Below the pieces are notes generated by a model that was not told where the DNA came from, ran no database searches, and was given only the letters and a program-made list of their open reading frames with translations. Below are positions 11,375 through 23,540 of a stretch of DNA of 64,000 nucleotides, one piece after another. The stretch spans positions 16,419,122 through 16,483,121 of the forward strand of contig JAULJL010000024.1 of assembly GCA_030761205.1 (NCBI GenBank), given 5' to 3'. This DNA comes from Fremontodendron californicum. Lineage: Eukaryota; Streptophyta; Magnoliopsida; Malvales; Malvaceae. Every line of letters begins with the position of its first letter. Position 1 is the first letter of the stretch. A program made the translations under genes and the position numbers.

Positions 11375-12800
11375 TAGAGGTGGCAATTTGGGCGGGTTTG
11401 GGTCGGGTCCATTCGGGTTTGGGTTCATTCGGGTTCAGGCTTATTTGGGTTCGAACCCATTCGGGTTCGGACCTATTCGAATTCGGGTCTTTTCGGGTTC
11501 GGTTCGGGTTCGGGTATGTTTTACATTATTTAATTTTATGTTATATATAATCATTTTTAATCAATTTAAATATTTATTTTTAAAAATAAATTAAATATTC
11601 TATTATTATTTTTAAAAGTAATCTTTTATTATAATATGATATTTTTAATTATATTTATTTATTAAAATCAATATTTGTTAGTACCAAAAGAATATAAAAT
11701 TAATTTTTTATATAAAATAAAATTTTAAAATAATTTATTATAAAAAATATGATATATTATAAATTAATCATATTAATATTTAAAATAATTGATTTCATGA
11801 ACTCGAATTTCAATATGTAAATACATTATAATTTATATTCACTACAAAATAAGAGACTTTTAGGGACGAATCCTGGCATTCAACTATCCATTTATATATT
11901 TGTAAAATGTAAAAGTTTTATGCTTATGTAAAAAATTGAACCTAATATTCAACTCTTATTAGTAAGGATATTACCAAGTGAACCAATCTTGAATTTTGAT
12001 ATGATATGTTACTAAAAGTAAATTATATCTTAAATTATATCAAGTGTAATAAAATAATAATAATTTTAAAAATACTTATCCAAAATAAAATAAATAATAA
12101 ATCAATTACAAAATTAAATTAGATAATTATGTTAAATACTTTTAAATTCTAAAAAGATATGATACTTTTATAAATCAATATTTGATGACTTAATTTAATA
12201 ATCTACCTAAGAAAACTATATATATGTTGCAAAAAGCAACACTTTTTTTTAAAAAAAAGTAGTTTTTATCTATTTTTTAATATAAAAATACTATTATACT
12301 AGAGATAAGTTAAAATGAATGAATTGATGTTAATTAATTTTAATATATAGGAAACACTATTATACTATTATAAGGATGCTCTTAGAATAACATAAACAAA
12401 TGACAAGTAATACTTTATGTTAAAAATAAATTACATCTCTAAAATCTTCATGAGTTTAGAATCTTTAGATGGCGGATTTACCAAAATATGGGACGTTAAA
12501 GTTATAAGTACAAAATATAATTTTATTTTTTATAAAATTTTATTTTATCATATATATAAAATTTTAATTTTAATTAAATTAAATTATTAAAAAAGGTATT
12601 AGAATAAAATTGATAAATAAAGTTCTTGCTTTATAAAAAAATTATTTAATTACAATTTGATAATTTTTATTTTTAGTATTAGCTTCGGGTTCGGGTTCAA
12701 GTCAGACTCGGGCTCTAGTTTTTTTGGGCTCGAATTTTTTCGGGTTCGGTTTTTTTCGGGTTCGGATCATTTCGAGTTCAAGTTTTTTCGGGTTCGGGTC

Positions 12801-14100
12801 TGTTGTAACCTTAAAAAAAAGTCCAAAAAATCTGCCCCGTCGTGGGACAATTGGCTTTGTTAAAGGTGTGACGTTGGAAAAAATAGAGGAAAAGACGACT
12901 TAATTCCTCTTAAATTAAAATTGAGAGGGTATGAAAACGACCTCGTGAAAGAAAGGAAGTCACCACCAAATCCATTGATTGGTCTTAGCCAAAAAAACAA
13001 GTTGAAAATAGTATGAAATGCATGATTTTACAGCCAACAAACATATGAAAATGAATCAATCATGAGTTTTTCAAAAAAAAAAAAAAGCAAGAAAAGAAAA
13101 AAGGTTGGCTCAATGGTTGGTTTCTTGGACATTGTCCCACCTAACCAAAATCACTTGATTAAAATCAAGATCCTCAAGCTTCTCAAACCTTTTATTTGAT
13201 TTTTTAAAAGAAAAACCAAAGGGAAAAATCTATCCTACCACAATGGTGAAGCCCACAATCAACAAGCAAGCAAGAAAATCAAGCAAAGACAAGCATAATA
13301 AGATCTCTAGCGTTTGGGCCATGGTAGAAAATATGTTGAAAAATTTTATCAACTTTGTTATTTTGTAAAGAAGAAAAGAAAGAAAAACTTTAGAAATTTA
13401 TTTTGAAAACCTTTTATTCAACAAGGAAAGTCAACAATCACATGAAAAAAGAGGAGAAAAAGAACATGAAATCAAAGAAAATAATTGAAGAAGAAGAGAG
13501 GAAATAGCTACCTAGCAATTGCTTTCCAAATCAAGCACTCCAATTTCTCCTCCTTTCTCCCTCTCTTTTTTTCTCTCCCTTTTCCTCTCAAGAGTGTAGT
13601 GAAAATGCTTTTAAAAAAAATGAATCCCCCTCCTTTTCTTTGGTGTGGCTGGGCCCCCTTGTATATTGTAGAGAGAGTTTTATTTTTTGCCTTTGTCATG
13701 CTTTGCATGCTCTCCCAACATCCTTGCCACATGGCTAATTTTTGTCCCCTCCTTGCATGATACTTTCCTTAAATTAAGGGTTCTTGTCCCCCTTTTGCAT
13801 GATACTTTCCTTAAATTAAGAGTTTCCTAGTCTCTCATTGGTCAATAATGCCACCTAGATTATTCTTGTCTACTAATTCTATAAAATATCTAAGCCACTT
13901 GTAATGATCATATGGCTTACTATTAAAATATCTTCCTAGATAGCATTTTTAATCCTATTTGGCATTATCTCATAGCCTTCACATGCTCTTCACATGGCTT
14001 TGAAATTTGGAGGTCTCCCATTGGCCAAAAATGCCATGTAGGCAAGTAGTGGAGAATCTTGTCTTTTCTTAAAAATGTCATCTTGCTATTCAATCTTGAC

Positions 14101-14153
<53 letters not shown>

Positions 14154-15886
14154 CTTCTTGTTGGCGCACTACGATTTCCTCTTCCAAGCCCGCTAGGAAT
14201 AGAGTCAAAATGCCTTCTTGTTACTATCTATTCAAAGTATATTCTCAATCGGCGAAGTCTCACTGCTTTGAAAGCGGTAGACTGGTGCTTCTATCCAGTG
14301 AAGCACGAGGGTTCAACTCTATGCGGTGACATATTAACAATAGTTTATCCCATATAAGCATCTAAGCTTGCTTTCATAGCTTTCTATGAGTCCCTTGGAA
14401 AAATAGTCTAAAGTCCTTCTTCACTCTAAGCCGACCCTGGAACAGACATCATAGTTCTTCCTCTTACTGGGCCAGAACATTAATTCAAGATGATCACACT
14501 CTCTCCTTCATCCATGGACTGGCTGAAAATTGCCATGGAATTTTCCAAGCCATTCCTATTTTTTATTTGCAAAATGACCCTTTTTGATTTTTTTTATAAA
14601 ATTAAATTTTGCCCTCGAACTTAATTTATTTGCAAATGGACCCCAATTTCAAATTTTTCTTTTCCAATCCCTTCCTTCCAATAACAAACTCAGTTATGGA
14701 AGTTTTCATATTTTTTCGAGCTCGAATTCTATTTTTCCTGGATTTTTCTTTAAAGTTTTTGTTTAGTGCCTCCCAAACTTAGTCTTTTACCATTTGAGCT
14801 CCGCTTCTGGATTTTTGTTCTCCAATCCCTTCCATAAAATATAAAACTCAGTTCTGAAAATTTTCATAATTTTCTGAGCTCGTTTTCTATTTTCCCGGAA
14901 TTTTTCTCTTGGAATTTCGGATTAGTGCACCCAAACGTTGTCTTTTTCCATTTGAGCTCCTATTCCAGATTTTTTTCTCCAATCCCTTCTGTCCAATATA
15001 AAAATCAATTCTGAAAGTTTTCATAATTTTTTGAGCTCGGACTTTCTTTCTCCCAGATTTTCCAAAATTGCCCTTTAACCCTCGAAACCTCGGTTTTACT
15101 CGAAACGGCACAATTTTTGGATTTTCTTTTTCCACTGCCATTGTCATATATTGAATTGGAGTTGGTCCAAAAATGCCCAATTTTTACATCCGAATTCATC
15201 TCCGGTTTAGTTTTTCCTTTTTCCTCAAAATTGAGAATTTTCTCATTTTTCCCATTTCTCCTCCAATCAGCTCTTCCTTGGGATCCACTTCAAATTGGGA
15301 CTTGATATATTTTTATTTATTTATTATTCATCAACTGGGGGCTTCAATTTCACCGAATCGGGCCATCTCTGTAGTTTTCCCCAAATTTGTGAATTTCCTA
15401 TTTATTCATTAAATCTTTATTTCCTTTTTTCTCTTCAAACCACACATTCCTTCAACTCCACTTAAAAATTGGACCTTCCAATATCCATATTTATTGATCT
15501 TAATCCATTTGGAACCTCCAATTTTGCCCAATTTGATCATTTACGCACTTTTCCCCAAATTTGCAAAATTAGGCATTTTTCCTACACTGAATTTTTGCAA
15601 TCTGTATTTCAAACTCTCTATCTTCAATTGTAGATCTCTGACTATCAAAATTCTTTCACCATTGTGCAATTCAGCTTCGAATCTTGATTTTGATTGGGAG
15701 TTGACTTTTTCAATTGTTGACTTTGGGGTTGACTTTTTTAGAGTTGACTTTTTTGGGGTTACTTTTTCATTTTTTACCTCCGAATCAAAGTCTTGGAGAC
15801 CCATTTGCAGAATAAGGGAAGATTCTTCGCACCTGAGAAGTTAAGAGGAAACACCTTGTTTAGTCAGACAAAATTAGGTGTCTACA
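12801..15886 (-). repeat. 3' LTR of copy B (internally deleted)
   Basis: It runs on + from TGTTGTAACC (decayed TGTCGCAACC) to GGTGTCTACA. It is 3,086 bp against 4,511 bp for the 5' LTR. A ~1.78-kb stretch corresponding to about 24975-26757 is missing at the junction near 12970-12975, and ~375 bp unrelated to the LTR is inserted at about 14104-14478. Otherwise the two LTRs align collinearly, including the 159-bp sub-repeats (14700-15040). Confidence 0.85.
14104..14478. other. (CT)n plus ~325 bp foreign insert in 3' LTR of B
   Basis: The 5' LTR and copy C read straight through this point ('catttgattcacgatgatca'). Here the LTR breaks after 'gacatttct', passes through about 23 CT units (14104-14150), then ~325 bp of more complex sequence unlike anything else in the window, and rejoins at 'aattcaagatgatcacac'. 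The insert contains 'ctatccagtgaagcacgagg' and a GTTCAACTC B-box-like word, but I cannot fold a tRNA from it. It may be an organelle-derived or genic fragment; unidentified. Confidence 0.7.
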
Positions 15887-15900
15887 ACTATCCCTCTTTG
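15887..15900 (-). promoter_or_regulatory. Polypurine tract of copy B
   Basis: Read on the minus strand it is CAAAGAGGGATAGT, immediately before the 3' LTR start TGTAGACACC. Copy C has CAAAGAGGGGCAGC in the same place. It is the expected primer for plus-strand DNA synthesis. Confidence 0.8.
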
Positions 15901-16029
15901 ACTATTGCTGAGAATCAAGAATCAGGCAAAGATAAAATAGACAATAATTTTGTCCAGTTAGTGAAATCACATGTGAAGGATAAGAGGGAGAATTTTCTTC
16001 ATTTTTTTTTATTTTTTCATTTTTGCAAA

Positions 16030-16765
16030 TGGTAAATAAAATGATTTGTCCTTAAATTGAGTTCCTTGACTAATCAAGGCTCGACCTGTCTTAAGGAAAC
16101 GAGTTCGATTTGCAAGAGAAAACAATACCTCGGTAGAAGTCCTAGGGCCTTATCTTGGTGTGGTTTTGTTTAAAAATAGTAAGATTTGTCTTTAAATTGA
16201 GTTCATTGACTAATCAAGGCTCGACCCGTCTTAAGAAAACGAGTTCGATTTGCAAGAAAAGAAAATACATCGGCGGAAATCCTGGGGCCTTATCTTATCT
16301 TAGTGTGAAATTATATGAATGACATGTGTCGGGATATTTCATTGAACTCCCCGGCAAACCCAGCAGAGTATTAGAAAAATATCTTTGCATATGACACGTA
16401 TATAATTTTGGGATGAAAATATATTTTTCGAAAAAAGATAGAAGATTGTCCTTAAATTAAGTTCCCTGACTAATCAAGGCTTGACCTGTCTTAAGGAAAT
16501 GAATTCGATTTGCAAGAGAAAAAAAATATCTCAGCGACGATCCTCGGGCTTTATCTTAGTGTGAAATTATATAAATGACATGTGTCAAGATATTGAACTC
16601 CCTGGCAAACCGAGCAAAGTTTTCAGAAAAATATCTTTTCACATGACAGGTATATAATTATATTTTTTTGCTGATAGAAGAATTTATCCTTAAATTGAAT
16701 TCCCTGACTTGACCCATCTTAAGAAAACAAGTTCGATTTGCGAGAGAAGAAAATACAAGGAGGTT
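16030..16765 (-). repeat. Internal repeats near the PPT of copy B
   Basis: Four imperfect units each begin near 'tgtccttaaattgagttcc' (16040, 16186, 16445, 16682) and continue 'ttgactaatcaaggctcgac', 'ctgtcttaaggaaacgagtt', 'cgatttgcaagagaa' and 'ccttatcttagtgtg'. Two intermediate units also carry an 'ataaatgacatgtgtc...gaactccccggcaaaccc' segment. Copy C has the homologous block, inverted as expected, at 57950-58580. Confidence 0.85.
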
Positions 16766-17660
16766 TTGAGAAACAGATGCTCGGAGGTCTTACAAAGTGT
16801 TACTTCTTTGAAAAAGGGTGCCCGAAGGTCTTATCCAAGATTTTGAATATGGTGTCCAAACGTCTGATCCATGGTTTTTGAAATAGTGCCCAGAGGTCTA
16901 GAAAAGATGTCTTTTCTTTGAAAATGGTGCCCGGGGGTCTTATCCATGATTTTGAGAATAGTGCCTGGAGGTCTTAAACAGATGTCTTTTCTTTGAAAAT
17001 GGTGCCCGAAGGTTCCATCCATGATCTTGAGAATAGTACCCGGATGTTCTTTGAAAATGGTGCCCGGAGGTCTTCTACATGATTTTGAGAATAGTGCATG
17101 CAGGTCTTAAAAAGATGTCTTTTCTTTAAAAATGGTGCCCGGAGATCTTATACATGATTTTGAGAATAGTGCCCGGAGGTCCTAAAAAGATGTCCTTTCT
17201 TTGAAAATGGTGCCCGGAGGTCTTATACATGATTTTGAGAATAGTGCTCGAAGATCTAGAAAAGATGTCTTTTCTTTGAAAATGGTGCTCGGAGGTCTTA
17301 TACATGATTTTTAGAATAGTGTCCGGAGGTCTTAAAAAGAAGTCTTTTCTTTCAAAATTGTACCCGGGGGTCTTATACATGATTTTGAGAATAGTGCTTG
17401 GAGGTCTTAAAAAGATGTCTTTCTTTGAAAATGGTGCTCGAAGGTCTTATACATGATTTTGAGAATAGTGCCCAGAGGTCTTAAAAAGATGTATTTTCTT
17501 TAAAAATGTTGCCCAGAGGTCTTATACATGATTTTTGAGAATAGTGCCCGGAGGTCTTAAAAAGATGTATTTTCTTTGAAAATGGTGCCCGAATGTGATA
17601 TACATGATTTTGAGAATAGTGCCCGAAGGTCTTAAAAATATGTCTTTTCTTTTTGAAAGT
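16766..17660 (-). repeat. ~78-bp minisatellite in copy B
   Basis: About eleven imperfect units of 'aaaagatgtcttttctttga', 'aaatggtgcccggaggtctt', 'atacatgattttgagaatag' and 'tgcccggaggtctta'. The half-unit 'tgcccggaggtctta' occurs twice per period. Copy C carries a different minisatellite at the corresponding place (57490-57935). The 63- and 84-aa frames here are artefacts of the period. Confidence 0.85.
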
Positions 17661-17689
17661 GTGTTGAAAATTAACTTGAAGGATTGGAA

Positions 17690-18620
17690 AGATGATGCAA
17701 ATGCTTCATGATGCAGATGCAGAGATTAAACAAGATGTACATGCTTCATATTGCAAATGTAAATGCTTCTTGAAGTAGATGCAGATATTGAGTAAGATGC
17801 AAATGCTTCATGGTGCAAATGCAAATGTCTTGGATTAATGCAAATGCTTCTTGATGGAGATACAGATATTGAATAAGATGCAAATGCTTCATGGTGCAAA
17901 TGCAAATGTCTTGGATTAATGCAAATGCTTCTTGATGCAGATGCAGAGATCGACATTATGCAAATGCTTCTGAATGATGCAAATGCAAAGATCAACATTG
18001 ACCCAACTACTTCATGGAATGATGCAGATACAAAGATCGACATTGTGAATAATGCAAATGCAAAGATTAGTAGTGTGCAAATGCTTCTAAATGATGCAAA
18101 TGCAAAGATCAACATTGACGCAACTACTTCATGGAATGATGCAGATGCAAAGATCGTCATTGTGAATGATGCAAATGCAAAGATTAGTAGTGTGCAAATG
18201 CTTCTAAATGATGCAAATACAAAGATCAACATTGACGCAACTACTTCATGGAATGATGCAGATGCAAAGATTGACATTGTGCAAATGCTTTTGAATGATG
18301 CAAATGCAAAGATTAGTAGTGTGCAAAATGCTTCTAAATGATGCAAATGCGAAGATCAATAATGATGCAAATGCTTCATGAAAATATGCAGAAGCCCCTA
18401 CGAATAGTGTTCATGTAAGTGGTCCATGAATGGTGTAACTGTAGTTACCACACAATAATGAAGATGCAATGATCCTAGAAATGATGCAATTGCTTGAGAT
18501 GACGCAAATGTAAATATCCATGAAGGATATAAATGTAATGGTAAAATGCAGATGCTCATGGATGGTGCAAATGCCAATACCTATAAATGATGCAAATGCT
18601 TCCTGACATGGTACAGGTGC
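17690..18620. repeat. ATGCAAATG-type short tandem repeats in copy B
   Basis: Dense reiteration of TGCAAATGC/ATGCAGATGC (9-10 bp) with longer composite periods such as 'gatgcaaatgcaaagatcaa' (about 123 bp around 17970-18340). The repeat lacks stops on both strands over several hundred bases, giving overlapping frames of 206 and 140 aa that I treat as non-coding. Copy C has the homologous block in opposite orientation at 56720-57440. Confidence 0.85.
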
Positions 18621-21266
18621 CAAGCTTAATAAAAAGGTAAGTGCTTATGAATGATGCCAATGTCCCCGATTATTTTTCTAACTTTGGCTTAGCCTTTCCA
18701 ATTCATTTTTCCTCTTCAAATCAGAGTGTATCTTGAATACTCGTGCCTCATAAGAGATCATTCCCTTTTCGATCCTTGGCTATCTTCTTGCCTTAACAGT
18801 TTTCAAACTCTTATCAACAGAAGCCTGTTTGTCGAGTTCTATTTCTTCTTCTCATATATGGAAGTCAAGGTCAGCCCTAGTAGTTCCATACCTTTGGGTT
18901 AGAAAAACCCTTGTCTCATGCCAACATCATTTTTATTTCGAAAATGATTTCTATTTCTTTTATTTGTTTTCCCCCTTTTAGAAAGAATTGCCTTTTTTAA
19001 TGAAAATTTTTGAGCCAAAAATATTAACCCCATATTGTTTGATGTACACATCTCTTGAAGATTGATGATCACTGTTAGAAAATTCTTTGAATGTCAATTT
19101 GGGTTTTTCAACTTGAATTGAAACGCTTGGTTCAATAGGATTTTGGCTGATCCAAGAAAACTTCACAACAAGAAAAATGTATGTCCCTTCTAGGCTCACA
19201 AATGGAACATGTTTTATAAAACATGAATTCCTTGAGAATTAAACAAATTCGATATATTTTTAGTTTCCAAATCATGGCGTTTTGACAAGCGTCAAGATTG
19301 GCCAGGATGTTCAAACTGGAAAGTTGATTTTGGAGGGAAAAAAAAGTCTCAATTTTTGAAGTCAATCCTCCAAATGAGAGCTGACAATTTGGGAGGTTCA
19401 AGAATTCCTAGATGTTCCTCGATTTCTTCAAGATGTCCTTTTCTTTTGTGGCATCGGCACTAACATAAATGGCATCGAAAATTCCTATTTTACTCTAGAC
19501 CTCCCATTTTTGGGTTTTCGCCCTAAAGTCCCGTTCTTTCCATTTTTTTTCTCTTTTTTTTTCCACCATGCACTTGGGAATTCTAAATTCTTCCATAGTG
19601 AAATGATAATTCGATGAGATGGGATAAAATCTGAGGAAAAACCCTTCAAGTTAAATATTCATGCTTGATCAAAATGGACTTTTAAAGCACGTAATGTAGG
19701 CCAAGGTTCGGGGTTCAGAAAAAAAGGATAAATAGGCCCAAAATATGTGTTTGAGGGTAATCAGATCAAAGATCATTTTTTGAAGAGGATTCCTTTTGAA
19801 ATATTTGTCCCATTTGGACTTTTCTTTTCTTCTTTTGACTATTGCTCATTTTCTTCTTTGTTCTTGGCATTTATTTCGCCATCCTTTTCACATTTTCTTT
19901 TTTCTTCTTTCTTGTTTTGTTCTTGGCTTTCATTTTGCCATCTTTTTCTCTTTTTCCTTTTTCTTCTTTTTGTTTTGTTCTTGGCTTTCATTTCGCTTTC
20001 TTTTCTATGTTTTCCTTTTCCTTTTGCATCTTCATTTCGACAGAGTGAGCCCGTATTTATTTGGGAGCTCAATTTGCTTTGTATTTGTCTTCGAGTTAGA
20101 ACTCGTTTCTGCGTGATCTTTAAGATCTTTCCTCGCATTTGCCCCCCAGTGTAGAAGGTGATCCTTGATCAGGGTTCAAAGAAGAAACAATTCTTTCGAC
20201 TCAAAAGGGGTGACTACGGATAATTTCTTTTTGTGAAAGGGATATGAAAGATGGCCATTTCTCATATCAAGCACAAATATTTTCATTGAAAAGCAATCCC
20301 GAGCGGAAATGTATAATCAAAATTTCATTTTACACTTGGAATCATCTGAATTCTCATATGCATGATATCACAATTTTTCCCTCTTTTTTGTCGCATGCCC
20401 CAATTGTTCATGCGCTAATTCCATCCTTATTCACCATGTATCCATTATTTCTACATATGATGCCCCAATTTGATTAACTATGAGAATAAGGAACATCGCA
20501 AATCTAGGTCTATATTGAAAAAGCTGAGTTTCAATCTTGGGTTCTTTGAAGAGACAAGAAAGAATATGGCCCAAAATATGGTTTTCTCTAGGACATGGGA
20601 TAATCTGGTTTGGTCATTGTGTCCCGAGGTGTCAATCATGAAGTGATGTTTGGGCAATTGGTGTTTTCGGGTTATTGGAAAGGATGTGAATGGTTTTAGC
20701 ACAACCTTGACACACATCAAATTACCATGATCTAGATTCTTGAAAGAATGTCTCATTTGTTTGAGTTTTCCAAAAGCTCAAAAAAATTTCAAAAATTTCG
20801 TTCCTTTGCTCATAGCCTAGACTAAGATCTACATCTTTGCTTATTTTGTAGTGACAATGGTTTATGAAGTTCAATCATTCATATTCCATTAAGCATTAGG
20901 TCTTTAAGTGGTTTCGGTTCAAGGGATTTAGGCATAGGAAAGCCCAAAAGAGAAAAGTGAAGGTATCAGTTCATTTCCAACAATGATCATCAATGTTCTC
21001 GAGACTCCCTATTATTTCATGCGAAAATACATTTTTATTGTTAATCCAAAAATTTTCAAAGTTTTATTTTGCAAATTCAAATTATTGCTAAAACACAATA
21101 AACACAAAGCATTTAAAATTCAAAATTCATTTAATTCATATGAATGTCAACATGAGACAAGTGCTTTTATCATGAGGTATGAAACTACATGCATCAGAAT
21201 TCTCTTATTGACATGCCTTCAGAGATAACAATTCTTATCCTCAAAATTCTTCAAGAGGAATTCGAT
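18621..21266 (-). other. Non-coding internal region of copy B, 3' of gag
   Basis: About 2.6 kb collinear with copy C 50304-51683 plus 55700-56715. No frame shows pol motifs. Positions 19653-19670 are the unoccupied version of the site where the LINE inserted in copy C. The stretch 19800-20050 is CT/TTC-rich, which opens long spurious frames in several phases. Confidence 0.75.
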
Positions 21267-22706
21267 CTATGGCAAAGCAGATTTCCATTGTTCGATAAGC
21301 TCTGGAGTCAAAATGCCATCGTGGACAAGACCTTCAATCTTTTCCTTCAGTTGTCTACATTTTTCAGTTGAATGCCCGATTACCCCCATGTGATACTCAC
21401 ACTTGCTGTTAGGGTCATAACTCCTTGCTGATGGATTCAAAGCTGTTTTCAAAGGCATAGGGGTAAGGTAGTGATTCTTTATTAGTAACGGCAGTAGGTC
21501 AGGGATTGGAATTGGAATTTTCTCTTGGTTGTCCCGCGATCATTTTTTGGAAGCAAGCCTAGCTGTAGGGACTGATATAGAATTAGGTGTTTGGGAATGG
21601 ATAATTGGTAGGTAAGGATAAAGGCTTGGAGAGACCTTGGTAGGGTAACATGATTGATATGAGGGGAATTGGGAATATGAGGCAAAATCTCCCATAGCTT
21701 GGACATCTTCCTCTTTCTTTCTGGGTGCCCTGTTTCCCTCGGTATTGGATGTTCTTTCTCCTTCAAGTTTCCCATCCTTGATAGCATTCTCAATCATCTC
21801 CTCTGAGATTACCATATCAGTGAAGTTTTTCGTGGTATGCCGACGAGTCTATCATAGTACGAGGCCTGCAATGTATTCACAAAAAGGACAGTGGTTTCTT
21901 TTTTAGTCAGGGGCGGTTGTACTTGGGTGGCCATGTCTTTCCACCTTTGGGCATACTCTTTGAAGCTCTCAGTAGACTTTTTCTTCATATTTTGCAAGGT
22001 GACACGGTCAGGCGCCATATCAGTCACATGCTTGTATTGGCTTAAAAATGCATTAGCCAAATCAATCCAAAAGCGAATCTGATCCTTGTTCAACTGATTA
22101 TACCACCTAATTGCGGACCCGCTTAGACTATCCTAAAAATAATGGATCAAAAGCTTATCATTATCTATATGGCCCGTCATCTTTCGGTAGAACATAGTGA
22201 TGTGGGCTGATGGATCGATTGTCCCATCATATTTCTCAAAGTTGTGAACCTTGCAATTAGGAGGAACAGCCAAATCAGGGACCAAGCAACGTTTTTTCAC
22301 ATCAACACTCCTAAATACATCTGTACTTTCTATTGCCCAGAGCCTTTCCTCTAACAGCTGATACTTCCTTTGGGAATCTACCGACTCAGCCCCATTTAAC
22401 GCAACCATTTTTAAATTTTCCTGTTCAACTAGATCATCTAAGTTCAGGACGTTGACGGGATTAACTATGTTCTGAAAAGACTGAACATCTAACATTATTA
22501 CCTCATTCTGACCCTTTTGTGCCTCCGACCCTTCTCTGGCGGCCAAGTTTTCAATGTATCCCTTTTCCCTTGATCGAGGTGGACACCAGCTCCATCAGCT
22601 TAGTCATCTGATCTCTAGATTCTGCTTGAGATTTTGCCAACTATTCTCGTAATTCTTCCTGTGCCATTTTCATTATTTCCATCCGAGCAGCTTGTTCATT
22701 CTCCAT
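21267..22706 (-). pseudogene. gag: Ty3/gypsy gag, broken (copy B)
   Basis: Gag is the retrotransposon capsid/nucleocapsid polyprotein. Segments in order: 22706-22547, N-terminal helical region with an in-frame stop; 22546-22133, containing VPDLAVPPNCKVHNFEKYDG and DPSAHITMFYRKMTGH; 22093-21809, containing DLANAFLSQYKHVTDMAPDR, SFKEYAQRWKDMATQVQPPL and LFVNTLQASYYDRLVG, the core Retrotrans_gag region; a frameshift; 21815-21540, containing MIENAIKDGKLEG; and 21458-21267, a knuckle-like CEYHMGVIGHSTEKC (C-x2-H-x5-H-x4-C). Stops lie near 22130 and frameshifts near 21810 and 21460. It matches copy C 48822-50303 segment by segment. No protease follows. Confidence 0.88.
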
Positions 22707-22849
22707 AGCTATGGCCTGTGTTATAAAGGTGCTCAATACTTCTTATACCTCTGATTTGAAATAGAAATTTCTTCAAAAACTCTTACAACCAAGCCAACTT
22801 CTGTTTTATCCCCCCAAGTGTGTGTCATGATGAATGAGCCATGAAGGTC

Positions 22850-23540
22850 GTGAATATAACATGATACCCACATGATGCGTGTAAAGAATAAACAAATTAA
22901 TGCATGAACATATACAGAGAAATCATGTTGACTATGTTTGTCATGAATGCAACCTGATGCCAACATGATGTATGTAAAGAATAAAAAAATCAATGCATGA
23001 ACATATACAGAGAAATCATGCTGACTATGTTTGTCAAGAATGCAACCTGTTGCCAACTTGATACATGTGAAGAATAAACAAATAAATGCATGAACATATA
23101 TAGAGAAATCATGCTGACTATGTTTGTCATGAATGCAACCTGATGCCAACATGATGCATGTAAAGAATAAATGAATTAACACAAGGGTATATACAAAGAA
23201 TGACCATGTATGTCACAAATGTATTCTACAATGAATGACCATGCATGTTAGGACTGTAACATGATGTCAATATGTTTCATGTAAAGAATAAATGAATTAA
23301 CACAAGGGTATATACAAAGAAATGACCATGTATGTCACAAATGTATTTTACAATGAATGACCATGCATGTTAGGACTGTAACATGATGTCAATATGTAAA
23401 GAATAAATTAATCACAATGGTATATGTATGTCACAAATATATTCTACAATGAATGACCATGCATGTTAGGACTGTAACAGGATGTCAATATGATACATGT
23501 AAAGAATAAATGAATTAATCACAAGGGTATATACAAAGAA
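22850..23540 (-). repeat. ~90-bp tandem repeats upstream of gag (copy B)
   Basis: Imperfect units carry 'gaataaacaaattaatgcat', 'gaacatatacagagaaatca', 'tgctgactatgtttgtcatg' and 'aatgcaacctgatgccaaca', followed by diverged units ending 'gaccatgcatgttaggactg'. About seven units. The block sits in the leader between PBS and gag; copy C has a shorter version at 48380-48725. The 149-aa frame (22733-23182) is created by the repeat. Confidence 0.85.

Noticed and set aside
11390..11515. TTCGGGT/GGGTTCGGGTTCGGG runs as interstitial telomere repeats
   Set aside because: They are not the plant telomere TTTAGGG; they are subterminal repeats of the hAT-like element and recur at its other end.
11840..11880. 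CACTACAAAATAAGAGAC followed by TTTTAGGGACGAA, like a CACTA transposon end
   Set aside because: Only one end is visible, with no partner inverted repeat or 3-bp duplication found; left as a suspicion inside the hAT-like element.
13485..13760. 91-aa frame, repeated at 27286-27561
   Set aside because: It occurs in both LTRs of copy B at the same place, a by-product of LTR sequence around the predicted transcription start, antisense to the element.
14231..14330. tRNA gene candidate with a GTTCAACTC B-box
   Set aside because: No convincing A-box, acceptor stem or anticodon arm could be folded by eye.
17726..18346. Overlapping 206-aa (minus) and 140-aa (plus) open frames
   Set aside because: Both arise from the stop-free ATGCAAATG tandem repeat; they lie on opposite strands and follow its period. 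No domain.
19747..20154. 135-aa and 106-aa Phe/Ser-rich frames resembling membrane proteins
   Set aside because: CT/TTC-rich low-complexity DNA in the non-coding part of copy B; overlapping frames in three phases, and not kept as a frame in copy C.
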